Shown here: in pieces, positions 22,828 to 33,290 of the stretch
Position numbering within the stretch: the stretch's first letter is position 1
Layout: each line of letters begins with the position of its first letter
Source of the DNA: Xiphophorus maculatus
Taxonomy: Eukaryota; Chordata; Actinopteri; Cyprinodontiformes; Poeciliidae
DNA length: 64,000 nucleotides
Reading direction: 5' to 3'
Assembly (NCBI RefSeq): GCF_002775205.1
Contig: NC_036460.1
Coordinates: 3,044,056-3,108,055 of the forward strand
Translations under genes and position numbers: made by a program
Notes under the pieces: generated by a model
Databases searched by the model: none
Told to the model about the DNA's origin: nothing
What the model saw: only the letters and a program-made list of their open reading frames with translations

Positions 22828-23493
22828 ATGGCCTCCATGGGGTTGCAGATGGCCGGTTGCGCCTTGGCACTCTCCGGTTGGATTGGGGTTCTCATCGTCT
22901 GCGGCGCGCCCATGTGGCGGGTCACGGCGTTCATCGGTAACAACATTGTGACCTCGCAGATCATGTGGGAGGGCATCTGGATGAGCTGCGTGGTGCAGAG
23001 CACCGGCCAGATGCAGTGCAAGGTGTACGACTCCATGCTGGCGTTGAGCAATGACCTTCAGGGCGCCAGAGCTTTGGTGGTGGTTTCCATTGTCGTCGGC
23101 ATTGTGGGACTCCTGATTGCTTTCGTCGGGGGAAAATGCACAAACTTCATTCCGGAGGAGAAGGCCAAGGCCAGGGCCTCGGCGGCTGCAGGAGCCATCC
23201 TGATCGTCAGCGGAGTCCTCTGCCTCGTTCCCGTTTCCTGGACGGCCAGCATCATCATCCAGGACTTCTACAACCCTCTGGTGGTGGAGGCGCAGAAGCG
23301 AGAGATCGGGGCGTCTCTGTACATCGGCTGGGGCGCCGCGGCGCTGCTCATCCTGGGAGGGGGGTTTCTGTGTGCCAGCTGCCCCCCAAAAGAGGAAAAC
23401 GCCCCCTCTGTGAAGTATCTGCTGAACAGATCGGGAGGAAACAGCCAAGGAGAATCATATCGATCATCCTCACTGACGAAGACGTATATTTGA
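22828..23493 (+). CDS. claudin (claudin 3/4-like), gene 5
   Basis: Encodes 221 residues in one exon. The frame stays open to an ATG at 22600, which would add 76 residues, but only the ATG at 22828 gives the family N-terminus and canonical numbering: W30, G49-I50-W51, C54, C64, R81. Loop 2 contains DFYNPLVVEAQKREIG. TM4 is followed by CASCPPK. The tail ends KTYI, so the terminal PDZ ligand has Ile instead of the usual Val, a conservative change. A foldback MITE begins 17 nt after the stop codon, so most of any 3' UTR would be transposon sequence. A candidate ATTAAA signal lies at 23973. Confidence 0.95.
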   Translation: MASMGLQMAGCALALSGWIGVLIVCGAPMWRVTAFIGNNIVTSQIMWEGIWMSCVVQSTGQMQCKVYDSMLALSNDLQGARALVVVSIVVGIVGLLIAFVGGKCTNFIPEEKAKARASAAAGAILIVSGVLCLVPVSWTASIIIQDFYNPLVVEAQKREIGASLYIGWGAAALLILGGGFLCASCPPKEENAPSVKYLLNRSGGNSQGESYRSSSLTKTYI

Positions 23494-23510
23494 GACGACC
23501 CAGAATTCGG

Positions 23511-23884
23511 ACTGCAAAAACACAAAATCTGTCCAAATACTTTTGGTCTAGTTTCTACTGGAAACATCTCGATACACTTTAAATAGGACAAAACTAACTT
23601 ACATGCAACTTTTCATCAAGATATAGGAGCTGGTTTTTAGTAAATAATTCCCTAATATAGATTTTTAGAAGCACTATTTCCACTTTCACCTAAAGGAAGA
23701 CATTTTCCCAAGTTAGAGTGAAATAATCTGCCAATGCAACTAGAACTTAAATAACCTAAACAAGCTTCTGTATCTTTCTGAAAAGTTACTTTTAAGTTAG
23801 TTTTGTCTTATTTCAAGTGTACTTACATACTTGCACTATAAATCCAACCAAAACTTCTTGGTAAGATTTTGGTTTTTTGCAGTG
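23511..23884. mobile_element. foldback MITE in claudin gene 5 3' flank, copy 7
   Basis: Starts ACTGCAAAAACACAAAATC and ends GGTTTTTTGCAGTG, with both arms present. It lies immediately downstream of the claudin stop codon and upstream of the first possible poly(A) signal, so it is probably transcribed. Confidence 0.8.
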
Positions 23885-23972
23885 AAGGACGACATTCAAG
23901 CAGCATGAAGAAAAAAAACACAACAATTTTTCAACCTGAAGTGAAGGAAATCAAACCTGTGTTACTTTTTGC

Positions 23973-23978
23973 ATTAAA
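23973..23978 (+). terminator. candidate poly(A) signal of claudin gene 5
   Basis: ATTAAA, the common variant hexamer, 480 nt after the stop and beyond the MITE. An AATAAA at 24597 is an alternative. Confidence 0.35.
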
Positions 23979-24668
23979 GAAAGTTTAGTTTTAATTTGTA
24001 CAGTTCTATATTTTTATTCATTTTGGAAAATGGTTTTTTGTATTGTTCTTTTTCGTTAGACGGACCTTTTGTTTGCTGTTAAGCAGTGAGCCAGCAGGTG
24101 ATATTTGAACCAAACGCAGCAGGAACCTGTTTGGCCGGTACTTACCAGACCAAAATCCCGAGAACAAGATCAGTGACTCAGGGAATCACAATGCTGTTGA
24201 CTCGTAAATGTTTAGCTCGATTTGCTCGAAACCTCTCAGTGTCCGACATTCATACAGAAAGGACAGTAATTAAACCAAAAACAGAGACTTCTGCAGCTTA
24301 AATCCACACAAACGGTTTTTAAAAGATGTGTTTTGATGGATTTGATGTTTTTAGTGACACAGCAGCAGCATGACGGGTTTGATGCTTTCTTAGCCAATCA
24401 CAAAGACGCTTCAGATGAGAAGGAAGGAGTCAAATTACGCAGCAGCGACGCTCAAAATGGCTCTTCCTCTTTTACTCACATTACAGGAAATATGTTTTTT
24501 TTTTTATTGTTTTCTTGTATATGTGTTAATATATGTGTCTGTATATTTACACATGTGTGTGTTGCTTTTTTTTTGCTTCATACACATTTATTCAAAAATA
24601 AATATGTTTTAATTTAAATTGTTTTTCATTTATAGCTGTTAAGACTTCTGGTTAAAAAGACATAAAAT

Positions 24669-25070
24669 ACACTGAAAAAACACAAGATCTTGAGTATTTT
24701 TGGTCTAATTTCAGGTGCAAATATCTGAGAACACTTAAAATAAGACAAAAATGATTACAAGTAATTTTTCAGCAAAATAGAAGAGCTTGTTTTAAGTCGA
24801 TAATTTCTTAAAATTGATCAAAAAGTATTAGTTCCATTGGCAGATTATTTCACGTATACCATGAGGAAAATGTCTTGTTATAAATTAAATAATCTGGCAA
24901 TGAAACTAGAACTTTTTCATTAATTTTAGGAAGTTATTTACTGAAAACAAGCTCCTGTATGTTGCTGAAAAATTACTTGTGAATTAGTTTAGTGTAATTT
25001 CTTGTGTACTAAGATAGTTGGTCTAGAAACAACCAAAAATATTTGGTAATATTTTCTGTTTTTGCAGAGT
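24669..25070. mobile_element. foldback MITE, copy 8
   Basis: Starts CACTGAAAAAACACAAGATC; ends TTTTCTGTTTTTGCAGAG. Both arms are present with scattered substitutions. Confidence 0.75.
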
Positions 25071-26269
25071 AAATTAATCTTTTATTACAGTTATTTAACG
25101 TTGTCACACACAAAGAATACATAAATATAACCTTTAATTTTATTCCTTTTTTTTGACTCCGTGAGATAAATGTAAGAAAAACCTTTCTGTCATTATGTTA
25201 CTGTTTTATATTGAAATCAATTACTTCCTGTCTGCATAATGTTATGAATATGATGCCACAAGTTCTCCAGAAATGGCAAGAGAAGAGAACATTTCCATTC
25301 ATCTAAAGCAGACCTCCTCTTTTTTGCCCTACCACCACAAAAGTAAACAGGAAGTTTGCTAATTGCTACTCTGGCTTCATTTTAGAAACGTTCGAAAGTT
25401 TTCCTTGATGAAACCTGTAAGAACCTGTCAGGTGATTGGAATGCAAAGCAGAAACAGATAGTTAAAAAAAGAACGATTAGATCTCTGTATTTTTGTATTG
25501 TTCAGCCTTATTGTGAAATGTTACAGGAAATGTTACAGATTGTGACTCTTTATGCAAAATGGAGTTGTATGACTTTTTAAACTGTATACGTTGGAAATAA
25601 TACTGGTGTAAAATTAGTCAACATATAAAAACCACTCATGTTACCAGTAATAAAGGAGCTAAATTAAGATGCCACTGAAATAGCAAAAGAGCTTTACTTT
25701 GATGAAGTCCAGACATTTTTAAGTTGGATCAGCAGCAGGATAAATTATCTACAAGGTAAAAGATGTTTGGAAGAAAACAAAAATATTTCATTCAACTCTG
25801 AAAGCGCAAATATGTGACTTAATATTTCAGAATGCAGCTAAATAAAAGAGCAAAGCATGACACTGTGTTATGTTTTACCAACCTCAAGTTTGGACTTTTT
25901 CCGCCTTCTCTGTATTTTGTCCTGCGCTGCCACCTAGTGGCCATCTGGTAGCATGGCTAACAACACGGGGTAGCAATAAGAATCAATTTTAGCATTCAGG
26001 TTTGACATTTATGCTGCTTTTAATTTCTTTTCACGTTTTAAATGGTTTGACAATAAATCCGAAAGTGTATAGTTTTATATATGTAACTTATCTTTGTAGA
26101 GATTTGGTTTTGTTTTTATTAACTTAAAAAAGGAAACAGGGTTTCTGCAGGTTTTACCAACTCAAGTCTAAGATTTTTTAAGACTGTTAGGAATGAAAAC
26201 TGAAATCTGTATCTCGGCAGAAAGGTAGACAAGAAAATCACATATTTTATATAGTATTACACTGCAAAA
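25071..26269. other. gene-free spacer
   Basis: AT-rich. A short motif common in fish repeats (CTGCCACCTAGTGGCCATCTGG) lies near 25928. No exon or RNA gene was seen. Confidence 0.45.
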
Positions 26270-26699
26270 ACACAAACTTTTACTGATATTTTTGGTCTAA
26301 TGTCAAGTGCAAACATCTGAATACACTTGAAATAAGACAAAACTAACTGAAAAGTAACTTTTCAGCAAGATTTAAGAGCTTGTTTTAAGTAAATAATTCC
26401 TTAATATTGATACAAATGTTCTAGTCCCACTGGTAGATTATTCCACTGCGCTGTTACCTAGCAACCCCAGCTAAACCCAGCCCGTTACCTAGCAACCCAG
26501 TTATAGTTCCACTGGCAGATTATTTCATTTACAACATGGGAAAATGTCTTGTTGTAACTGAAATAATCTATCAATGGAACTAGAACTTTTTCATTGATAC
26601 TGAGGAATTATTGACTAAAACAGGTTATTTTGAGTTGCTTTGTCTTAATTCAAATGTGCTAAAATATTAATTCTTGGTAAAATTGGGTGTTTTTACAGT
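26270..26699. mobile_element. foldback MITE with X-box-like pair in claudin gene 6 promoter, copy 9
   Basis: Starts CACTGCAAAAACACAAACTT and ends GGTGTTTTTACAGT, 107 bp before the claudin gene 6 ATG. The central module carries GTTACCTAGCAAC at 26453-26465 and 26484-26496, 31 bp apart. The promoter of this gene must lie within or right next to the element. Confidence 0.8.
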
Positions 26700-26805
26700 T
26701 CAATGTCCATTTTTTTCATAAAAACTGGTTGAACAGATAATGCGGTGTTTCCGATTGGACACTCAGAGCCTATTTGTTGTGTTTTTAACAGACTTTAAGG
26801 CTCAC

Positions 26806-27441
26806 ATGGCTCTGCAGGAGCTGGGCATCAGCCTGTCCATGATGGGCGTCGCCGGCACCATGTTGATCTGCGGCCTGCCCATGTGGAAGGTCACAGCGTT
26901 CATCGGCACCCACCTGGTGGTGATGCAGGTGTTCTGGGAGGGCTTGTGGATGACCTGCGTCAGCGAGTACACGGGCCAGATGCAGTGCAAGCTCTACGAC
27001 GCCCTGCTGGACCTGTCGCCGGACCTCCAGGCGGCCCGCGGCCTCGTTTGCATCAGCCTGGTGCTGGGGTGTCTGGGGTTCCTCGTCTTCATCCTGGGAG
27101 CTCGCTGCACCAACTGCCTGGGCCACCCGCGGATCAAAGCGCGGGTGGTGATCGGCTCCGGCGCCATCTTCTGCCTGTCCGCGCTCACCACCGTGGTCGC
27201 CGTCGCCTGGACCGCCAACACCATCATCACGGATTTCCACAACCCCAGAGTTCCCGAGGTGCTGAAGAGAGAGCTGGGCGCGGCTATCTACATTGGGTTT
27301 GTGTCGTCTGGGCTGCTGTTCTGTGGAGGAGCCGTTCTCTGCGTGACCTGCCCACCAGAACCAGACAGATTCCCGTCCAGCGGCTACATGCTGGCCAAGA
27401 CTCCCACCCGGAGCAGCTACGCCATCAAGAACTACGTATGA
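26806..27441 (+). CDS. diverged claudin, gene 6
   Basis: Encodes 211 residues in one exon from an ATG with A at -3 and G at +4. An upstream in-frame ATG (26740) would add 22 residues unlike any claudin start. The N-terminus is three residues shorter than in genes 1-5, so the signature is at W27, G46-L47-W48, C51 and C61. Loop 1 departs from its neighbours: THLVVMQVFWEGLW replaces the shared NIVTAQ-type stretch, and CVSEYTGQ replaces CVVQSTGQ. Loop 2 has DFHNPRVPEVLKRELG (FHNP instead of FYNP). The tail ends KNYV, an intact PDZ ligand. Likely a functional tight-junction protein with altered loop properties. Foldback MITEs flank it on both sides. Confidence 0.93.
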   Translation: MALQELGISLSMMGVAGTMLICGLPMWKVTAFIGTHLVVMQVFWEGLWMTCVSEYTGQMQCKLYDALLDLSPDLQAARGLVCISLVLGCLGFLVFILGARCTNCLGHPRIKARVVIGSGAIFCLSALTTVVAVAWTANTIITDFHNPRVPEVLKRELGAAIYIGFVSSGLLFCGGAVLCVTCPPEPDRFPSSGYMLAKTPTRSSYAIKNYV

Positions 27442-27524
27442 AAAGAGAAACAAAACCACAACGTCTTGACCTCTACGAACTTCTTCAACCCTTTTTATGG
27501 TGCTTGCTCCTTAATTATAACTTC

Positions 27525-28312
27525 TACACTGCAAAACTACAAAAAATGACCAAGTATTTTTGGTCTAGTTTCTAGCGCACATATGTTAGCACACTTGAAA
27601 ACCTTTCAGCAAGATATTATTGGGTTAAAGCTGCAGTCTGTAAAATGTTGAGTAAACGTGTTAAAACTGTCACCACGTTCTGACAGTTTGAGGCAAATAA
27701 TCTGAGAAAAGATGGAGCTCCTCCACCTCCCAAAAACAACCAATCAGAGCCAAGAGGAGAGGCTTAGCGCTGTCAATCATACTTGTGTGCATGCTGCTAA
27801 ATGTGTAAATGGCGGAGAAACAACTTACTGTTACAGAAAAAAAATGTTCATCCTATGCCATCAGTGGTCATGCTAACTAGCCTTAGCATTCACAACAAGT
27901 TCTGCTGACAGGGTGAAACTGTATCATAGCAGAGCAAGAGAAAAAAGGGTGGAGGGAGGGGTACGCACATGATTGACAGCACTAAGACCCGCCTCCTGAC
28001 TCCGATTGGTTGTTTCTAGTTAGTGCTGGGAGAAGACAGAGAACCTAATTATTTCTGTCTCATATCATGTTGCCACGACATAGTTACAGTTTCAACAAAT
28101 ATGTAAAAAATACTTTTTATAAAAGTTACACACTGCAGCTTTAAGACAAAACTCATTTACAAGTAACATCCTGCAAGATGTTATTCACCCCAAAAAGCTC
28201 CTATTTCTCTCTGAAAAGTTATTTCTAAGTCAGTTTTGTCTCGTTTCAAGTTCTCTAAGATACTTGAAACGAGACAAAAGTACTTAGTAATATTTGGTGT
28301 TTTTGCAGCGAG
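27525..28312. mobile_element. foldback MITE interrupted by a second element, copy 10
   Basis: The left arm begins ACACTGCAAAACTAC, 84 nt after the gene 6 stop codon. The right arm ends TTGGTGTTTTTGCAG. Between them lies the inserted element at 27625-28144. Confidence 0.75.
27625..28144. mobile_element. nested TIR element flanked by TTAA
   Basis: Left end TTAAAGCTGCAGTCTGTAA, right end TTACACACTGCAGCTTTAA: near-perfect inverted repeats bracketed by TTAA, the target duplication used by piggyBac and Kolobok-type elements. No transposase frame. It sits inside a foldback MITE and so is the younger insertion. Confidence 0.7.
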
Positions 28313-28415
28313 TTTGAAATGCGACTTTTTTTTCTTTCTTTTTTTTGCTAAACTGCTTGAAGCAAATATTTTAACTGCTATTTTTGCTCGTTAATCATTT
28401 GATTGTAGTGGCAGA

Positions 28416-28421
28416 AATAAA
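28416..28421 (+). terminator. candidate poly(A) signal of claudin gene 6
   Basis: AATAAA about 975 nt after the stop codon. If used, nearly all of the 3' UTR would be made of the two nested elements. Confidence 0.3.
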
Positions 28422-28621
28422 AACCGTAAAACATTCGTGTCATATTTGATTTATTGTCTTAAGTTTCTAGCAGATGAATAACAGAAGCGTAAATATGAAT
28501 AAACAACACAAGTTTGAACTTGCGACTGAAAACTCACAGCTGAAACACGCATGTCGCCAGAAGATATTTTCAATAATTTAACTCACATAAATCAGGTTTC
28601 ATCAGGCAGAATCAGGGCCCA

Positions 28622-28864
28622 CACTGCAAAAACACAAAATATGACCAATTATTCTGGTTTCTGGTGGAAATATCTTAGAACACTTTAAATAAGACAAAAC
28701 TAATTTACAAGTAACATTTCAGCAAAAAATGTGAGCTTGCTTTAAGTCATATCTTAGAGAAAAATTACTTGTAAATTAGTCCAGTTTTAATTGAATTGTA
28801 CTAAAATATTTGCACTATAAACTAGACAAAAATACTTGGTAAGACTTTGTGTTTTTGCAGTGCA
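28622..28864. mobile_element. foldback MITE, internally deleted copy 11
   Basis: Starts CACTGCAAAAACACAAAATA and ends TTTGTGTTTTTGCAGTG. It is about 150 bp shorter than full copies because the centre is missing. Confidence 0.75.
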
Positions 28865-29012
28865 CTGAAGAAATTTGTAGTACGAAGAACCCAAAGCTTT
28901 GAGGTAAGTTGTCATTTTAATAAATAAATTAGTTTTAAAGCTAAAATCTCAGAATTAAACACTTTTAGGAACAAAGTCTATGTAAAATGTGTTTGGGTAC
29001 AAAAAGATGTTT

Positions 29013-29668
29013 CACTGCAAAAACACAAAATCTTATGAAGTATTTTTGGTCTCGTTTTTAGTGCAAATATTTCAGTACCTTAATTAAGACAAAACAAACT
29101 AACAAGTAACTTTTAAGTAACGTTTAATAGGTTTTTTTAAGTCCTTAATATTGATTCTACTGGCAGATTTCACTTATAACAAGACATTTTTCACACATAA
29201 TAAGTCGCAATAATCTATAAATTGTATGATAACTTAAAGATTGATCAATTCTATTCTGATTATTAAAATTTATTGAAGCTACATTTTGTTTGCAGAGACT
29301 TCATAATTAATTTTATTTATGATTTTGATTGTAAGTGGTTTTTTCCATAATTAATTTTTTTTTGTATTGTTGATATTTAAATGTTCTTAATGTCGAAGCG
29401 TTGAATGCTCTTTACAAAACTTGCGTTATTATTCCATTTTCAACAAATATATTACGAATTGTTTCAAAAACACCTGGACAATTTATCATCCAGTAAAATT
29501 TCTCATGACTTTTTCATCAATACTAAGGAATTGTTGACTTAAAACAAGCTCCTATGTCTTGCAGAAAAGTTACTTGTAAATGAGTTTTGTCTTATCTTTA
29601 TTGTACTAAGATATTTGCTCTATAACCCAGACCAAACATACTTGGTAAGATGTTGTGTTTTTGCAGAG
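29013..29668. mobile_element. foldback MITE split by AT-rich insertion, copy 12
   Basis: Left arm from CACTGCAAAAACACAAAATC at 29013 to about 29195; right arm from about 29500 (GACTTTTTCATCAATACTAA) to TTGTGTTTTTGCAGAG. The intervening 300 bp are AT-rich and unidentified. Confidence 0.65.
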
Positions 29669-29887
29669 CAGCGGCTGAAAAGTCAGAGCACAGCGGACGC
29701 TTTGTTTTTTCCCCTCTCTGCACAAACGGGGATAAATGGATTGTTTTGAAACCATGGCAGAGAAAACAGAGGGATTTCCCTCCTCCGCCCAGCGACGGCT
29801 GAGCCAATGTCGTCTTTTTAAGAATGCCAAAGAGCCGGTTCCCTCCGCTCTCTGCACGGACATGCAAAACACACAAACCCAACACTG

Positions 29888-31437
29888 CACTGCAAAACCA
29901 CAGAACCTTACCAACTATTTTTAGTCCAGTTTATAGTGCAAATATCTTATCACACTTTAAATAAGACTAAACTAACTTAGAAATGTGTTTGTTTTAAGTC
30001 AATAATTCCTTAATATTGACTAGCGAGACATTTCCCCATTTTATTAATTAGATGTTCTACCAATAGAACTAGTCATTTATATTAATATTAAGGAATTATT
30101 TACTTAAAAGAAGCTCAAATTTCTTCCTGAAAAGTCACTTGTAACCAGAGTTGGTTTGGCTACATTTATTCAATTACATTTACAGTAACGTCTTGTAAAA
30201 AACATACTTGTATGAGTATTTTTACTACACTGCACTTTGAGTAATATTATTATGAAGTATTTCTACTGTTGAGTAAAATTTCTGGATTCGCTTCACACTG
30301 AATGTAAACATGTTTTAACCAAAACTTCAGCAGACACAATGAATAAAGATAATGGAGTTGGAGCTTTAATAAACTCAGTCTTACAGGCTTTTATCATTTT
30401 ACAATATTATAGATGAGAAGTTTGTCCAAATGTGTTTATTTATTCTTTGAATTCATTTTGTTTTAGTTGTTTCTACAGTCATTTATATTAAGCTCTGTTG
30501 CGCTGCTCTGGACGGTTGGTGGTTACCATAGCAACCGGTAACTTACAGCCACGCCCCCTTTTTTCCGTTCGCGGTTCTGTAACTGTGGTATGTGTTGGGT
30601 GGGATCAGCTCTGTTTTCTTTACAAGTATATTTTAACATAGTTTAGACAAATGTAATAATATTCATATTTATCTGTTATCATTCTTAATGTTGTGCATTT
30701 TAGCTGTGTTTAAATTTACAACTGCTAACTGCTGCTAACTGCTAACTGGGAGTTATTGCTCTGTACTTTGTTTAGTTGTATTTTATTTAGTGTACAGAAG
30801 CTGCTGGGCTGATTTTAACCACCATCTTGATTCGAATCTTTTCTTAGAAAGAATCCGGTGAACCTGAGAGTTTCTGTGGTGAAATCAACCTGCTGGAGCT
30901 GAGACGGTTACATCAAACTGAGTTTCCCAAACTTAGTATATGTATGTTTGTATAACATTTTAACTTCACATATTTACTTAGATAATCTTAATTTTATTAC
31001 GTGTAATAAATTAACTCTATTCTTTAAAGTTGGTCACTAGTTTTGATTTTTGTTTTTTAGTGCACACACCTGCAGTTTCTGTTAAAGTTTCATAAGTTTT
31101 TCATTGAAAGAAATGTTTTTTTTTTCTTTTGCCTAATTTTATTAATTTTGCTACTTATACGAATTATTGTCATTTTGGTCCCTAAAATACCAACATTTCC
31201 ACTTAGCTTTTATATTTTTGTCCATCTGATGACATCATTTACTCAGTTACTCAGTACTTAGACTTTACCAAATACTTGTTTTACTTTTGCTTGTTGAAGT
31301 GATGCCACTTCATCACCAGTGAGTTTGTGTACTCTGTCCTCCTCTGCTTGTCAGTTTTGTCTTATTTCAAGTGAACTAAGATATTTGCACATGCACTGAA
31401 CCAAAGTTACTTGGTAGGATTTTGTGTTTTTGCAGTG
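29888..31437. mobile_element. foldback MITE split by a 1.2-kb insertion, copy 13
   Basis: The left arm starts CACTGCAAAACCACAGAACC at 29888 and runs to about 30137. The right arm resumes at about 31348 (CAGTTTTGTCTTATTTCAAG) and ends TTTGTGTTTTTGCAGTGTG. The right end is 130 bp before the claudin gene 7 ATG. Confidence 0.65.
30138..31346. mobile_element. inserted element of the TTTACTTGAGTA type
   Basis: Contains GAGTAAAATTTCTGGATT and CCATCTGATGACATCATTTACTC blocks, also present at 33291-33706 and, reversed, at 53749-54060. An X-box-like GTTACCATAGCAAC lies at 30522-30535. No protein frame survives. The boundaries are approximate. Confidence 0.5.
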
Positions 31438-31567
31438 TGTGCTTCACATGTTGAACATTAACGCAACGCCCCGCTCCGACCCGCTCCGCCCCGGCCCGGT
31501 CCGGCCCGCTGCCAGCTGTTTCTGGCTTTGGCAGCAGAGAGAAGAGAGGAGGCCGCCGGTCGGAGTC

Positions 31568-32227
31568 ATGAAGCGGCAGCTGGAGATCGCCGCCCTCGGC
31601 GTGGCCGCCGCAGGTTGGCTGGCCGCCGTCCTGACTCGCTGCCTGGCGCTGTGGACGGTCAGCGGGACGCTCGACAACCAGACAGCCAGCCTGCCTGCCT
31701 ACTGGGATGGGGTGTGGCTACAGTGGGATCACTGGGATCTGGCCCACGATGGCAGCCTGCACTGCTCTTTCTACCAATCCCTGATGTCTCTTTCTGGAAG
31801 TTTTCGCACGTGGAGGGCTCTCATCATGGCCGCCATTGGAGTCGGGGGCTTCGCCATGGTGGTCGGAGGAGTGGGGCTGGTTTGGTTCCCACAGAGGGGC
31901 CAGATCAAGGTGTTTTCTGGGAGTTTTTTCATCGTGGCTGGGATCCTGCTGCTGGTTCCCACAGCCTGGACGTGCCACCACACCAGCCAGCCACTAGAGG
32001 GCGCGGTGCCGCTCAGGAGAGACTGGGGACCTGCTCTGTACCTCGGATGGATCTCCTTCGCGTTGATGCTGGTCGGTGGGGTGTTTCTGACCACCAGATG
32101 CCCCGCCGCTGGGGTGCAGGAGGGGCAGCCTGGCGGCCCCGAGGAGGAGGCCAGCAACCCGCTGAGCACCATCAACAGAACCGCGTTCACAAACAGCCAA
32201 TACAACCGCAGGTCGCCGCCCATCTGA
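31568..32227 (+). CDS. divergent claudin-like protein, gene 7
   Basis: Encodes 219 residues in one exon; the ATG has G at -3. Four hydrophobic segments (about 7-28, 84-106, 114-135 and 157-178) and the claudin-like stretches LALW (27-29 region), YWDGVW and LYLGW mark it as a claudin relative. The signature is broken: after GVW (48-50) the cysteine position holds Trp (LQW, W53), while the second cysteine is kept (C66). The loop between them is three residues longer than usual. There is an Asn-Gln-Thr sequon in loop 1 (N37). Loop 2 lacks FYNP, and the tail ends RRSPPI, without the Tyr-Val PDZ ligand. It may be a non-classical claudin, or a gene under relaxed constraint. The reading frame itself is intact. 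Confidence 0.8.
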   Translation: MKRQLEIAALGVAAAGWLAAVLTRCLALWTVSGTLDNQTASLPAYWDGVWLQWDHWDLAHDGSLHCSFYQSLMSLSGSFRTWRALIMAAIGVGGFAMVVGGVGLVWFPQRGQIKVFSGSFFIVAGILLLVPTAWTCHHTSQPLEGAVPLRRDWGPALYLGWISFALMLVGGVFLTTRCPAAGVQEGQPGGPEEEASNPLSTINRTAFTNSQYNRRSPPI

Positions 32228-32664
32228 CAGAACTGGACCGGGCAGCAGAACCAAAGAAAAGTGAAATTAATGCTCTCAGGAAAGCGTCTGACTGCACTTT
32301 TTTAAGATATAAAGGGTTAGAATTAACTTAAATGAGCAGAACTGCACAGACTTTATTAACAGGAACTGATGTTTGCTGTGTTTTGTTCTACTTTAACAAA
32401 CTGTTTGTCTTTTTATTATGTCTATCCCAGTAAAACAGAACAAGACGGTGACTTGTTCATACAGCGGCTCTCTGGTATTGAGAAACGATTATTTCCTGGA
32501 GGCATTTCCACTACAAATGTGCGCAAAACTGTCAATGTTCCCGTAATGTAAAAATGAAACAACAAACAAACAAACACAAAAAAACCCAATTTCGCAATTG
32601 ACTGCGAAGAAGGAAGTGCTGATCACAGCAGAAAATCGACGTCATCGTTTACATATGATGGAGT
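32228..32664. other. 3' flank of claudin gene 7
   Basis: No clear AATAAA close to the stop codon and no further gene. The nearest consensus AATAAA is at 33784, so the transcript end is unknown. Confidence 0.4.
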
Positions 32665-33019
32665 GTTAGGGCTATTGTGGCTAGAAAAGAAAATAGGAGC
32701 AAATTTATGTCAAAAAACTCAGAAATTTAGAGATTAATCTTAGAAATTATTTACAAAAACCTCTGGAATTTTTGAGCTTGAAAACGAAATTTTTAAAAGT
32801 CCAAATTTTTTAACTTTTGAGCTCAGAAAATCTCAGTTTTCTAGAAAATATGTGAAATGAATCTCAAAATTTGTGACAGTTTTTCTTGCAAATTTTGGAC
32901 TTTTGAAGCTCAGAAATTTACAACTTTTTTCCAGAAATTTTCTGAGATTAATCTAAAAATTTCAGAGTTATTTTGGCAGAAATGTACTCCTGTCTTTTTC
33001 TAGCCACAATTTCCCTAAC
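32665..33019. mobile_element. foldback MITE, GTTAGGG...TTGTGGCTAGAAA type
   Basis: The left end GTTAGGGCTATTGTGGCTAG is an inverted repeat of the right end CTAGCCACAATTTCCCTAAC. The interior is rich in CAGAAATTT and GAGATTAATCT palindromes. Similar interiors at 2341-2480, 39200-39560 and 42950-43070 suggest decayed relatives. Confidence 0.75.
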
Positions 33020-33290
33020 TTCAAATCCCCTTCTCCGCCCCCCCTACCCCCTGCCTTCATCCCTCCTCAATTTTTCTTTCTGCTTTCTGATTGGCTGGTT
33101 GAAATCCTACCAGAGGAATCTAAGTGAATGGGAGAAAAGCCAGAATGTGTTGTGAAGTGAGATGTAATTGTTTATTTTATGTTTATTTCTTAAATCCAAA
33201 CATACCACAGTAAAAAAAGTAAACTCTGTTTAGAGTTGCTATGACAACACTAAATATTGGTGGATAATTTCAGCACAAACTACTGTTTGC

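Noticed and set aside
26740-26805. In-frame 22-residue extension of claudin gene 6
   Set aside because: No claudin starts this way, and the ATG at 26806 has the better start context.
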